Assembly: GCA_964019695.1 (NCBI GenBank)
Contig: OZ026515.1
Location: 43,081,994 to 43,145,993, forward strand
Length of the DNA: 64,000 nt
Direction of reading: 5' to 3'
Source: Loripinus fragilis
Taxonomy: Eukaryota > Mollusca > Bivalvia > Lucinida > Lucinidae
The notes under the pieces are model-generated. The model ran no database searches. It was not told the origin of the DNA and saw only the letters and a program-made list of their open reading frames with translations. Below, piece by piece: positions 10,854 to 22,090 of the stretch. The position numbers and the translations under genes are program-made. Each line of letters opens with the position of its first letter. Position 1 is the first letter of the stretch.

Positions 10854-11022
10854 AGACTTATCTATTGATGAGATGGTAGGGGCCTGATGCTTTGGCTGTT
10901 TGTCGGGCCCACCGGGGTTTACCTGTTGGATTTCTTTTGCTCCGGTATTCAGTTTAATTTACTGTTGAGTCCTTATCCTTGCTTTATCTCCTTGTTATAT
11001 CTTGATTTATATGTTTTAGGAG

Positions 11023-11400
11023 ATGATGCATTGATAAGTTAGGGGTCTTTCATGCAAACCAAATATCTATGTGTCTTGATCCACATCTGAATTAAGGGTG
11101 AGGTTGGCGCCGTTAAACCGGTTTAAGCCCTCCAGTAAAATATTTTACTGACCGTTCCAAGGCGGTACTTCTTTTGTGGATCTTTTAGGTTTTTGTTCCG
11201 TCTTGTGTTTGCTATGTTTTATGCGCGTCTGTTTATATGTGCTTTGTGGTCACCTGCTGGGAAAGGGCTGACCTCTTGGCTCTCGTTTGTGGTGTCTTCT
11301 GTGAGTTTGTCACTTTCCCATTGGTATCCTGGGTCAGGTGTGGTACTTTATTGTATCGATTCCTGATCTTTGCACCATTACTTACTTTTTCTATCTTAAC
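11023..11400 (+). repeat. PLE family B 3' tail
   Basis: This follows the family B C-terminal coding sequence by 170 bp and is nearly identical to 2981-3358. It contains the CAGTAAAATATTTTACTG palindrome and ends at CTTTGCACCATTACTTAC. A stem CCGGTGGG (10812-10819) with CCCACCGG (10908-10915) straddles the upstream stop codon, at the same place as the stem in family A. Confidence 0.8.
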
Positions 11401-11827
11401 AGTTTGCTTTTCTATCTTAAATTTTGTCTTATATGAGCTAATGCACAACCATACTCCCAGTTTTGCAGAGGAGCAAATTTTGTTTTCGCCGCTTAAATAA
11501 AACATATACAAAAAAATTGCAGAGTGTTGATATTTTACATTTTCTTAAACAGTCTTGCTCATACATCATCAAGTTTCTTAGGTCAGAACACTTATTAAAG
11601 GTGTCAATGTGGCATTGATGATGTCACAACCAAGGCTCTGATCGAATTTCATGCACTTTCAGGTGCTGATATTAACTAGTTCAATGTCAGGAAAGAGCAA
11701 GAAATCATATTGGTAGGCATTTAGCTATGCTGGAGACTCTATCCACGAAGCATTCTTTCACCTTGGCTCAGTGCCCTTAGAAAGCACTGTGGCGAATGCA
11801 CTAGAGTAATATATTTGTAAATTGTCC

Positions 11828-11945
11828 TGAATTCTTAGCTCTCGTCTGTGATGTCTAACTGTGAGTTTGTTACTTTCCCATTGGTATCCTGGGTCAGGTG
11901 TGGTACTTGATTGTATCGATTCCTGGTCTTTGCCGTCTTTCTTAC
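11828..11945 (+). repeat. PLE family B tail fragment
   Basis: About 110 bases match the last part of the family B tail (GAGTTTGTTACTTTCCCATT, TATCCTGGGTCAGGTGTGG, ATCGATTCCTGGTCTTTG). The rest of the tail is missing. Confidence 0.75.
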
Positions 11946-11949
11946 TTTG

Positions 11950-12180
11950 TATTAGCAAATCAGCGATATTGTTCGACTCACTGCGTTGACGTAGAGGATA
12001 TTTGGCAGAAAAAAGCTGAATTGCAAAAACTACCACTTCCAAGAGCTGTGTTTCTCGACGGTGTCAAACGTGCGCAGTACCAGTGCATCATTTGGAAAAC
12101 CTCATCTGTCATTAATCCAGACAAATCAATGCCTGACAATTATGGTTAGAAGCGGGACTGTGATAAATATTGTCCCGTTA
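11950..12180 (+). pseudogene. Unrecognised element-type coding fragment
   Basis: A frame from about 11960 reads DIWQKKAELQKLPLPRAVFL, then VKRAQYQCIIWK and INPDKSMPDNYG, before a stop (TAG where Trp might be expected). The pattern of a Leu/Pro segment, then VKRAxYQxxIWK, then P-x-NYGW looks like a coding region common in invertebrate mobile elements, but I cannot name the family. It sits between a PLE tail and a MITE, so a host gene is unlikely. Confidence 0.35.
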
Positions 12181-12185
12181 TGATG

Positions 12186-12436
12186 TGCGGACCCAGAGGG
12201 GAATAGGGGGTCTGGAAAATAACAAGTACGTACATGGGTTTCTAAAGAAATTAGCATTTGGACCCCCCCCCTGGAAAAAGTTTAACACCCCCCCCCCTGG
12301 AAAATAATGGACCCCTTCTGGGTCCTTGGTAAAGTATAAGTATAGTTTTCTCAGCAATAAAACCATTGGACCCCCTCTGTAAACTGTAAAATAAGCTGAG
12401 GACTAAATAAGACTGACAAAAATCTCTGGATCCGCG
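12186..12436. mobile_element. MITE-like repeat with GCGGACCCAGAGG ends
   Basis: Inverted ends GCGGACCCAGAGG (12187) and CTCTGGATCCGC (to 12434) flank about 250 bp rich in C runs and repeated TGGACCCC units. Related sequence occurs at 32460-32545 and 33365-33600. The several short open frames over this region are by-products of the homopolymers. Confidence 0.5.
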
Positions 12437-12682
12437 CATGTTGCATCCTGCCCCCGAAACCCCTCTGCAGCTGATAAAATGTAGTTGCAGCATATCTGTA
12501 TGCGAAACATCTCGGTGTAAGTACAAAGTAAACCATTTATATTGTACTGCCTTGTGTTGCCGTGGAGCAGAAGAGGACTCATGTAAAATATTGCCACTGG
12601 TCTATATGCTTATGACTTTTGAACATCTATTTTCATGTGGATTCAGATATTTCTTTAGATGTATTAACAAGAATGCCTAATT

Positions 12683-12877
12683 GTCCGATTTTGACCTTTG
12701 AAGACGATTCTACCTATAAGCATGCGAAAGATAAATCAGATTGTAACAGTTTTCTATTGGCCGTGCTATCGAAGTACAATGGGTAACTTGTAGAGGGTTT
12801 ATCCTTATTTCCATATCATGAACTTACTACTAAGTAGACTCTTCTAACGTTTGATCCTTCAGGGGTCAAAATCGGAC
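12683..12877. mobile_element. MITE with GTCCGATTTTGACC ends (195 bp)
   Basis: The left end GTCCGATTTTGACCTTTGAA and the right end TTCAGGGGTCAAAATCGGAC are inverted repeats over about 22 bp. The interior is non-coding. The duplication flanking it is not clear (left context CTAATT, right TATAAT). Confidence 0.65.
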
Positions 12878-13396
12878 TATAATGAGTTTGGTTGATAGTG
12901 TATGCAAATGATTATTACTACTATCTTTTCTTTGAGTCAAGGATATGCAGCTACAGATAAGCCAAAAGCTTTCGAGCGTGATTCTATTTACAATATTGAT
13001 ATGTTGTACTAGAAAAAAAGGTTTTCGGGCATTTATTTACATTTACTATAAAAGCTTTGACATACACATACGTTCTACCCGGACTGGCTCATTTTACGTA
13101 TTCTGCATCAATCGTTTGAAATAGAAAGACCCAAAGGTCATTTGTCAGAGGTCATGGTACATCTATATATATATAAGCATAAGAGATTATATTTACACCG
13201 TTCATTATCGTGTTTTTCATTCACTCCACTGTCTTTTTATTCGTAAATCGTGACGGCATTTACGTCCCACCCTCGAACTGACTTCACACTATCTGAATAT
13301 ATTTTGTATGTTACGATTTAAAAGAGTTTGTATTCAATCATGATAAGGCTGCCAGTTTATTAAAGGAATATTTCCATGCGTTGGAAATAGACAAAA

Positions 13397-13399
<3 letters not shown>

Positions 13400-13440
<41 letters not shown>
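13400..13440. repeat. (TA)n microsatellite
   Basis: About 20 TA units run directly into the left end of the TA-flanked element at 13441. The target duplication is therefore hidden inside the microsatellite on that side. Confidence 0.95.
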
Positions 13441-13441
<1 letters not shown>

Positions 13442-14013
13442 TAACAGACTTTAAAAACGCAACACTTGGATACCAGCCTTAATTTATGGCTCGAAAAAGA
13501 AGGCAGAACAATACTTTTAATGGTATGAAAAAGAGCATTCATTTGTAAGTAAACCATGGAAAACTTGTCCAACTAAAATGAATTTAATGCATTAAAATGT
13601 AACCTTTTTGAGATGGGGTCAACTTTTTCATGTGACCAAATGTTATGGATGAAAGATTCCCTACTTCTTTAAATCAAGAAACACTAGAAGCATCGATTTG
13701 CATCATGGACTTTGCTAGTTATCGAGGAATCACTCTCATATTGGTCTGCGATACAGCTTATTTGCGTATATGACGTTTATCTGGGTGTACCCTTTCATTC
13801 AATAGCTTAAAATCTCCTCTACTTAAGAAATATTTAAATGGGTAAATTCTAACGGAGCAAATACGTCGTCCAGTTTAGTTGTACATTTAAAACTAAAGTG
13901 TTTGCTGAAGAAGCCAACCCATCATGACATTATCGAAGCATAGGAAGTATACATTCAACAGTCTTTAGGAAGATATAAGGGGAAGTTAGTGTTGCGTAAT
14001 TAAAGTCCGCCAG
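13441..14013. mobile_element. TA-flanked TIR element (573 bp)
   Basis: Left end CTAACAGACTTTAAAAACGC and right end TAAAGTCCGCCAG form inverted repeats of about 28 bp, extending to the GCAACAC blocks. TA lies outside both. The ends and TA target fit a Tc1-type non-autonomous element. No transposase frame is visible. Confidence 0.7.
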
Positions 14014-14039
14014 TATATATAGTATTTACATATTAGGCG

Positions 14040-14260
14040 TCATTTCAATGACGTCATCGTTTTGTTCTGATGCGAAAACACTATGGGCGACATGTAAATT
14101 TTAATTATTAACCTCCAAAGATTAAATTTGGTGCATTTCGACTGGAATTGGCAAAAAAAATGCAAGAAAGTCCTGATCGCCATAGACTACAATGGACATA
14201 CCGTTCAAATTGCACTGATAAAATAAACGTTGTTTTGATGACGTCATAATGACGTCCAGA
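14040..14260. promoter_or_regulatory. Cluster of CRE-like TGACGTCA palindromes
   Basis: Perfect TGACGTCA occurs at 14049-14056 and 14239-14246, and TGACGTCC at 14250-14257. This octamer is the consensus site of CREB/ATF-type bZIP factors. No gene start is recognisable nearby, so regulatory function is only a possibility. The DNA between them resembles a repeat, with an inverse match to 8640 at 14325. Confidence 0.3.
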
Positions 14261-14389
14261 CGTGAAACCCAGATGGGTGACCAGGTGATTTTCGTTAGTT
14301 ATCCCGTAAAGTTTGATTTGGTATAGGTCACCATAAATCGGCATCAAATTCGCACGGGAGTCCCGATCGCCCCTGACTATACATCAGGT

Positions 14390-15084
14390 CATTTACTCAG
14401 TGCTTTTGATGACATTGATCTTACATTTTTTCCTCCTTTCAGAGCTTTAGTCTTTTTCCTCCTTGCAGAGCATCACTGGAAACGCATTTCCCAAGAGGAA
14501 AGTATAAGGCATTCAAATCCGTTTCCCAATGTGCCAAACCCTGTATGGCTAAGTTGGAAAGTTGATGATGATGGCTCATCGAATTTGAGTGTGGACTGAT
14601 GGTAAAATTGATTGGCATACTGTGTGATGATTCTACTGGTTGCAAAAAGGCGGGTGATAATGATTTTTCACAGAAGTAGACATAATGTTTCATATCAGAG
14701 TTACTCGGATGAAGATTATTTTTGAATATTTATATTAAGCAGGAATATTGCTTGAATTGAGGTGTCTTGTTTAAATGTAAAACTATCTTTTCTATTTGTG
14801 GCTCTATATTTAGCATTATATGTACAGTATTAGGAAATATGTCATCAGGTTTATTGATAACATCTGTAACAACAGTCAATGGGCTGACTAATCAGAAATT
14901 AATATAATTTCTAATTTTTCGGTACCAAAGACCAGAGATGTACAGGTACACATGTGGAATATATTCATTCGTTCTGAAATATCCCCTATAAAGTCAGAAA
15001 ATGGCCTTGTTTATGAATTACAGCATGTTATATATGTTACATCTCTAATACGTGCTCTGATCTTAGAAACTCGATCAACTTGCA
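14390..15084. other. Intergenic sequence, no gene seen
   Basis: Open frames here lack family motifs and codon-like conservation. I found no repeat relationship within the window. Confidence 0.4.
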
Positions 15085-15300
15085 GATATATGAGCAAGAA
15101 AAGTAAGAAAGATGGCAAAGATCAGGAATCGATACAATTAAGTACCACATCTGACCCAGGATACCATATGGGAAAGTGACAAAATCACAAACAAGAGCGA
15201 AGAGGTCAGCCCTTCCCCAGGTAACCACAAGGTAGCAATGAACAGTAGCGGAAGCATGACATACACAAGACATAAAAACACAAATGATCCCAAAAGAAGT
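15085..15300 (-). repeat. PLE family B tail, reverse orientation
   Basis: AAAGATCAGGAATCGATACA, GACCCAGGATACCATATGGG, AGAGGTCAGCCC and CACAAATGATCCCAAAAGAA follow in the order expected for the reverse complement of the family B tail. It lacks the palindrome end. Confidence 0.7.
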
Positions 15301-15361
15301 CTAAAAATGAAAAATATCCACCAGCTGCAATAATTTTATTGTTATCACATGTGTTTAAAAA

Positions 15362-16280
15362 CTAGAAATGTGTCCATGGGACACGGATGCACCCGCTATT
15401 GCCAAATTCGCATAAATAGGGCATTGTCATTAACAAAGGGCCATAACTCTAATAATAATCGGTGGATTTTATCCGTAATCGAACTTGCCCTATATTTTAT
15501 GATAACATACCTGTGTATGAAATATGAATCCAATACACTAACATATTCAAAGATATCGCCCGGAAACTATTTTTCATACGGAGATCAAGGGCCATAATTC
15601 TGATAATAATTGGTTGATTTTATCCGTAATCAAACTTGACCTGTATTTTATGATTATATACCTATGTATGAAATATGAATCCATTTCACCGATGTATTCA
15701 AAAGATATCGCCCGGAAACCATTTTTCATACGGAGATCAAGGGCCATAATTCTGATAATAATTGGTTGATTTTATCCGTAATCAAACTTGACCTGTATTT
15801 TATGATTATACACCTATGTATGAAATATGAATCCATTTCACCGATGTATTCAAAAGATATCGCCCGGAAACCATTTTTCGTACCGAGATCAAGGGCCATA
15901 ACTCTGATGATAATTGGTGGATTTTACCCGTAATCGAACTTGACCTGTATTTTATGATTATATACCTGTGTATGAAATATGAATCCAATACATAACTGTA
16001 TTCAAAAGATATCGCCTGGAAACCATTTTTCATTCGAAGATCAAGGGCCATAACTCTGATAATAATTGGTGGATTTTGTCCATAATCGAACTTGACCTGT
16101 ATTTTATGATTATATACCTGTGTATGAAATATGAATCCAATACACCAATGTTTTCAAAAGATATCACCCAGAAACCATTTTTCGTACGTACGGGACGTAC
16201 GTATGAACGTACGGACGTACAGACAAGGGTGATGCTATATGCCCCCCCCCCCCCCATTATAAATGGCGGGGGCATAAAAA
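15362..16280. mobile_element. Pearl-like (Helitron-related?) element with five 152 bp core repeats
   Basis: One end is CTAGAAATG with ...GGACACGGATGCACCCGCTA; the other is an ACGT-rich microsatellite (CGTACGTACGGGACGTACG), then about 14 C, then ATTATAAATGGCGGGGGCAT. Between them a monomer is repeated in tandem: AAGGGCCATAA blocks lie at about 15436, 15587, 15739, 15891 and 16043, a period of 151-152 bp. Core tandem repeats with a microsatellite near one end are the hallmark of bivalve pearl elements, which others have linked to Helentron-type Helitrons. The outward CTAG-T terminus fits that idea. A second copy in inverse orientation is at 51435-52045. Confidence 0.75.
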
Positions 16281-16559
16281 AACTGGGGGTATGGTTGTAT
16301 ATAAGCTCATATTAGACAATATAAAGGGTGTTAAGAAAGTGACCATGTATTAACCAAATAATATCTCAAGCTCAAGCCTCACTGTGTGTATAATTTAGAT
16401 GCAAACGGTATTTAAACAAAACATTCACCATGATCACATGATCTTATCAGTGCAGATAACTCAATATCTGGTATTACAATCTTCCAGATCTGCTACTACC
16501 ACTATTCTTGGCTTTGGTAATATGATGCCTCTCTTTTATATATTTAAAGTTCTATATCG

Positions 16560-17440
16560 ATCTCTTTAAAGTGTCTTCAGTTGGATCTCAAGGTATAGTT
16601 ACAGACAGTGGATGGTCCAATGCTGCAGCCTTCCAAGAATTCCTCAATACTAATTTTCTGAAGTTTTTACAGAGATGTAGTGTAGACCAGACAGTTTTAT
16701 TGATATTTGATGGATAAGAGTCACATATAAATATTCCAGTGTTAGAATGGGCAGCAGAGCACAATGTTAGAATGGGCAGCAGAGCACAATGTTAGAGTTA
16801 TTTGTTTTACCTGCACAAACTAGTCATATTCTCCAACCAACCACTAGATGTTGCTTGTTTCAGTACACTTCAATAGATATATAATAGTGCGTGCATAAGC
16901 TTATACGTAGCAATCCGTATTCAAATATCACCAGATACAATGTTGCAGAACTCTCTTCAATAGCATATGAACATGCCTTATCTCCTCAAAACCTAAGATC
17001 TGATTTCAGAAGAACTGGGATCTACCCTTTTGTCCCATCAGCCATTGATTCAGAGAAACTGCTGCTTGCAACGGCTCACGAAAGGTCAAATGAACCAACA
17101 CCAACTACAAGTGAAACTTCTAATATTGCTACAGCTGAGGACCCTTCCAGAGCAGAATCCCTCTTCAATGAACATAGGGAGCTGATTTTACAGAAACAAA
17201 ATATTGAGAAAAAAGAAAATTAGTCACTTAGCAAATTCACAAGAGGGGTATGTATAACGGAGACTGACATGAAACAAAAGATCATGAATCACCAATAGAT
17301 AGCAAACTCATCTAAAAGACCACTAAAAGAAAGTCCAGAAGATAAATGCACCAAGACGAAGAAAACAATTGGACAATAACCCCAAACCTCGCCCATCAGG
17401 ACTGCAGTTGGTACCTACAAGAGGTGATTCATGTTTATTT
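16560..17440 (+). pseudogene. pogo/jerky-like transposase, catalytic and C-terminal part
   Basis: This starts inside the catalytic domain with TDSGWSNAAAFQEFL and NFLKFLQ, then VLLIFDG (second catalytic Asp, about 16708), a TAG, and ESHINIPVLEWAAEHN. A 25 bp tandem duplication (about 16742-16790) breaks the frame. It resumes as QPLDVACFS, and 16891-17223 is open: SNPYSNITRYNVAELSSIAY, ALSPQNLRSDFRRTGIYPF and an acidic/Gln-rich tail ending at 17223. Weak C-terminal similarity continues to about 17440 (PTRGDS). The N-terminal DNA-binding half is missing. Same superfamily as 1660-4360 but a separate copy. Confidence 0.75.
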
Positions 17441-18639
17441 GAACTAATTTGAAAATGTCGTTACTCATTTATTTCTCGTTATATTGGGTACTACTTGATT
17501 TCCATGGGTTAGTCTGATCTCCAGAAATACGCAGTCATCAAGAAAATAGTTCTTATTTTTTATTTTCTGGTTTGAAACCGTCTCTGAAGATGAGAAGTCA
17601 AATTTTAAGCGTTTAAAAATGCTGTCTGAAACGAAATGTACTAAATTTTTCTCGAATAATTTCTCTAAAATATATGAAGTTTTTCTCTTGGAACCTTTCA
17701 TATATTGTACATAGATCATTAAAGTATGTTCTATTAGAAAATAAAGCAATCCAGTTGGATATTTACTTTTAGGAAGCGACTTGAACATCAAATTTTAGGG
17801 TTTACAGTTTCCATAGCAACACTAAATTGTATATAAAATACTCAAATATAATATTTGGTGATCAGTTTTACCGGTAATAGATACTTAAAATATCTAAAAA
17901 ATTGAGTCGGCTGTGAGTTTGCAAATTTGCTTTTCAAACTTCTTCCAAGTCACATTTTATACATGAGATACCCATTTGAGCACTTGTATGGAAGATTTCA
18001 TTTAGCCTAGTTTCGAAGCAAAAACAGGCACACATAGGCTGTTTCTCATTTTAATAATAGACTGTGTGTGCCTCTAAACTTAAATTACAATTTCACACTT
18101 AAATACAGATTTTCTTAGAAGATACATACGTTTTAGCTCTTAAAATCAGTTAAAAGGGGGTAGGGATGTATTTAAGGCCACCGTGTTATGGCTATGCTTT
18201 AATTTGTCATTTTGTCTATTTGGCAATACCATGGACACGTCCGTTATGCATGAAAAAGCAACATTTGTTTGTTTTATTTATATGAATCCGCAAAAAATGA
18301 AATTTAAATCTGTTCAAATAAACATGAAACCGGTCTCGTATAACTGATTCAGACAGCAACTCTGATAATGACAGTGACATTCCAGGTGATAGAAAATGTT
18401 GTGTTTTCCATAAGTACCAATCTGCAGTACAAAGACGATGTGTTCCATTGGTCATAATAAAGTAGGCCCAGTGTGATATGCCTCTTTGCAAACATTGGAA
18501 ATATCTTATATATTGGTGCAAGCAAAGGGTCATCAGGAGGCATGATATGTTTGTGTGTCCCTGTCATGCAGAAGAGTAATTACCATCGATATGGATTATA
18601 TCACATGTAAATATGTTTTTTTAAACTTCTTTCAAGTGG
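17441..18639. other. Intergenic sequence, no gene seen
   Basis: The longest open frames (about 105 codons on the minus strand at 17465-17791 and 18216-18533) show no recognisable domain and have AT-driven composition. I do not call them genes. Confidence 0.4.
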
Positions 18640-19012
18640 TCATGTTTTAGACTTGCAATCATCTTGATGAGGAAGAGAGAGCTGGTTGCTTTGCTACACG
18701 TTACTGCTTCGAATAAAAGTAAGTCAATGAAACGCACTTAAGATGGAGGTTCTGTTGTTGTTGAGTTATTGTTTTATATACCTCACATTGATTGGCGGGG
18801 TTCTGTGTTGGTCTTTGTTTTGGTGTGTATTACTTTGTGTCCTTTCTAGTTTTGCAATCATCTTGACGAGGAAGAGAGAGCTGGTTGCTTTGCTTTTATT
18901 GTCTTTCTGATATCTTGTTACAATTAATGTTCTGTGGCTCTTCCTTACGGTACCGTGGGTTGGTTTGCAGTGTGTGAGTGTGGTATTTCCTGATCATACT
19001 TACATTCTATAT
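18640..19012 (+). repeat. PLE family A tail, plus orientation, with internal duplication
   Basis: GCAATCATCTTGATGAGGAA (18655) and GCAATCATCTTGACGAGGAA (18853) show the same tail block twice, about 198 bp apart. The 3' end GTATTTCCTGATCATACTTA occurs once, at about 18985-19005. The hydrophobic small frame of the tail is still recognisable (IILTRKRELVALL, then VFPDHTY) with one stop. Confidence 0.7.
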
Positions 19013-20649
19013 TTAAGTAAAGGAAATTTTTAGCCATCGAATGAAAGGGCCTCAAATAAACAAACAAGCTGTATCAAAGACTTGCCAATCAATTTGCGAG
19101 CGATTCCTTGATAACTGAAAAAGTCCATGGCACTCATTTGGGTGCTTTCTAGTTTCTTGATTTAAAGAAATGGTAAATTTTTCACTCCTAACTTGCAATT
19201 TAACTCAAGTGGTTACGTGTCAGCTTTACGGGCAGAGGGTCCTGTCAGATCAATCCCTAAGCATACCAATATTTTTATTCTTTTTTTTCCCTTTTGTTTT
19301 ATGTCAGTAGCACTATTTTTCAGAAAATACGAATTATTTTGCTAAAATATTCTACATGTATAATTCTTTCTACTCTGATAGAGTTTTCAACATTTATATA
19401 AAATAAAATGATTACCATATTAACTAGAAAAATGGTGAAGATTAGCTGTAATATTTCGATACCAAGTCTTGAAAGTTTTGTTATTGATAGTTTAGATTTT
19501 TTTTTTCAATTTAACATTGAGCTTGTGATTTTCGGATTTTTCGCCATCTACGTTTTGAATTCTCCCAACTTCTTGTTTGGTCAAAATTCGCTCACGGCTT
19601 CAGATGATATTAACTGTCTTTATAGGATGTTGATCCTGAAAAATTAGGTCAAGGTCACTATATCTAACCAATATTTACCTACTTTCCCATGCAAATATGA
19701 GTTTTATTTGGTTTTTTTCTTCAATTTTTAGGGGTTTTCAAGAAAAATGTACATTATGAATAATAAAAAGTAAAGTACTGTCCAACAGAACCGTTTACAG
19801 CAAATGTTTGGACACACATTCATAGAAGCTTCATTTATTTTGTTTGACACTGTTACTCATACACATTGCATTCTTGACCTTTTGTCCTTCAACAGTAGAT
19901 TGTATTTCCGAAGTAAGACGCTAGGTTATTTTCATTAAATGCTAGCTTTAGATTTAGTGATATAACGACGTTCATATTAATCATGCGTTATTTTATATTG
20001 CACAGAGTTGCTCTCCTTTATCAGTATAATCTTTGCGATGCATTTTCTTGAACACGTGTTCAATTTCATAACACGTTCTTTATACCCAAATTGCATTATT
20101 AAATATCCAACTTGATATGAAATGCCAAATAAGTAAAATATGTTTTTCTTTTGACATCGAGTACATGTATATATACTTGACAGCAAAAGAAACGCATATT
20201 TAATTACTTATTTAACATTTGAAATAATTATAAAAATTTACCCTGACTAATATTAATATGTTTAACAGGACGCATACACAAGTTATGGGCCACTTTATTC
20301 CTTTTTACACACTCAGTTAATTAAACTATTTTAGACAATGTAAATAAACGCAAAAAACCGGTGCTGTACGTTGGTAGAGCGATGTTTTGAATCCAATTTA
20401 CTGTATATTGCTACAGCACACTGTAACAAATTAGAACACGGTAAAAAACTTTTGAAATCATTGCTGTATGAGATATACTGCAGATCGAAAAATCTTCACT
20501 TTTTTTAAAAAGATATTGAAAATGACTGGAAACTCTAAGAAGAAGTCTGGTACATTGTGTATTGTATCAAGTGAGGTACTGTCCAACAAAACAGTTTTAG
20601 ACGATTGTTTTGACACTAACATATAATATAAATATATTTTGTATACAGG
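19013..20649. other. Intergenic sequence, no gene seen
   Basis: AT-rich with scattered short open frames. Near 20170 there is CTTGACAGCAAAAGAAACGC, which resembles a Tc1-type element end, but I found no matching right end. Confidence 0.4.
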
Positions 20650-20995
20650 AGGAACCATGGAAACAAGTAAACATATGATCAAGGTGTCGAAGCAGGCAAC
20701 CCCGCTTCTGTTGCCGGCCTACAGGGTGCACCCGACCAGATGGGCAGAAATACTAGAAGAGGTCATGCAGTATCTGGAACATCTGCCAGATGACGCTTGA
20801 AACCTATACAGATTAACCATCCAAAACAGCTTAGAGATAGACTGTCGTCGAAGTTCGGAAAGCAACTCTGACCACCACACTAGACTCCATTGAAGATGCT
20901 GAGATACGGTATGTTAGTCTTTGTTGCTGTCTGAACGACGGGAGAACTATTTTTGAGTCCATTGGCCTTGGCGTCAATTTGGACCTTATTTTATA
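20650..20995 (+). other. Coding-looking island; possible exon or broken gene
   Basis: Base composition rises to near 50% GC in an AT-rich region. A splice-acceptor-like TTTTGTATACAG precedes GGAGGAACCATGG. That ATG (20656) opens a 47-codon frame reading METSKHMIKVSKQATPLLLP, then RWAEILEEVMQYLEHLPDDA, and stop. A second frame continues the coding look from about 20850 (ATLTTTLDSIEDAEIRYVSL, then NDGRTIFESIGLGVN) to about 20990. A donor-like CGGTATGTTAG lies at 20907. Two adjacent frames suggest a pseudogene or mobile-element gene with frameshifts. I do not recognise the family. Confidence 0.3.
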
Positions 20996-20999
20996 TATC

Positions 21000-21690
21000 T
21001 ATATATATATTTTTACTTCCTGGTGCTTGTGATACATATGTCTAGTTTTCTACAAGCAAGATTCAGCATCAAAACAATCGAATATGCATAATTAACGCTC
21101 GTGCATTATTTTCGTTCAGTCGCACAAAGCATCCAACAACTGTCAACACACTTACGGCTTTGAAAGACCAGTTTTTGGCCTATAAATATACATCCGTTAT
21201 ATTGCATGTGTTTACGACAGGATCAAATATAATAAAATAGATATTTTGACAGTACATAAAGTAGAGTATAACAACTGTCACACTTTTAATACTTTTGTCA
21301 CAAGTGTCGCCTGTGGGTTACACGTTTTTCTATGACATGTAGATACAACTCTTTTCCCCACATATGTGACTTTTGGTACACATCTTTTTTGTCATAGGTA
21401 GTACCCACATGTCACATCTATGACAAAACATACTAAGTTATGTAACAAAATTGCGCCCGTAAGTCCATCAACAATTTACATTAAAATCTGTTTCTCAGTA
21501 GCAGTGATAGCTCCAACTTTCAATGATACCTTTTTAAGAACATATTTCAAAATTGGTAATTATTGTCCTTGACAAGACATACGTCCCTTCGACCCGGTGA
21601 ACTTAACCTACTATTCACGCTTTAGTGGCCTTGGTCTACTCCCCATTCATAAATGACTTTGATGTCCGTCCTTCTGTCAAAAATTACATT
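21000..21690. other. Intergenic sequence with TGTCAT/ATGACA-rich block
   Basis: There is no gene call. Between 21270 and 21430, copies of TGTCACA/TATGACA recur in both orientations. A short TA-rich microsatellite is at 20995-21015. Confidence 0.35.
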
Positions 21691-21692
21691 AA

Positions 21693-22090
21693 AAATAGTA
21701 AGTGAGTATGATCAGGAAAACCACAATCACAAAGTGCAGACAAACCCATGTTACCGTGAGGAATAGCCACACAGCAATCAGGAGGCACCAAGAAGACGAA
21801 CAATGCAAACCAACCAGCTCTCTCTTCCTAATCAAGATGCTTGGAAAACTAAAATGGACACAAAGTAACGCACAACAAAACACCGAACATCTACAGAACC
21901 CCACAATAGGAGTTACAATCAACAACGAATCAACAACAGCAAAACCATCGCCTCAGAACTGACAGCAGCCTGAGCCACTGGCGGTGGGGGGCTTATATAC
22001 ATTTTGCAGTTACCAAATCTTCGCCCTAGATTCTGTTGGCGATTAAGCACAAAAATGTTAAGCTCGCATGGAGGCTTCCTAACTATTGCA
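21693..22090 (-). repeat. PLE family A 3' tail, solo
   Basis: AGTAAGTGAGTATGATCAGG begins the terminal match to 4463. Similarity runs through CCTAGATTCTG and the GAGGCTTCCTAACT block to about 22085. It retains an uninterrupted minus-strand frame (21689-21925) homologous to those in the tails at 4347-4691 and 42764-42997. Confidence 0.75.

Noticed and set aside
12178..12680. Five overlapping open frames
   Set aside because: They arise from C-rich MITE sequence; none matches a family, and they overlap on both strands.
13400..13440. Candidate promoter TATA array
   Set aside because: It is a plain (TA)n microsatellite at the edge of a TA-flanked element.
15431..16240. CRISPR-like array of direct repeats
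   Set aside because: The 152 bp units are head-to-tail with no unique spacers; this is a satellite core in an animal mobile element.
17465..17791. 108-codon minus-strand frame as a gene
   Set aside because: There is no domain, its AT-driven composition matches its surroundings, and there are no splice or start signals of note.
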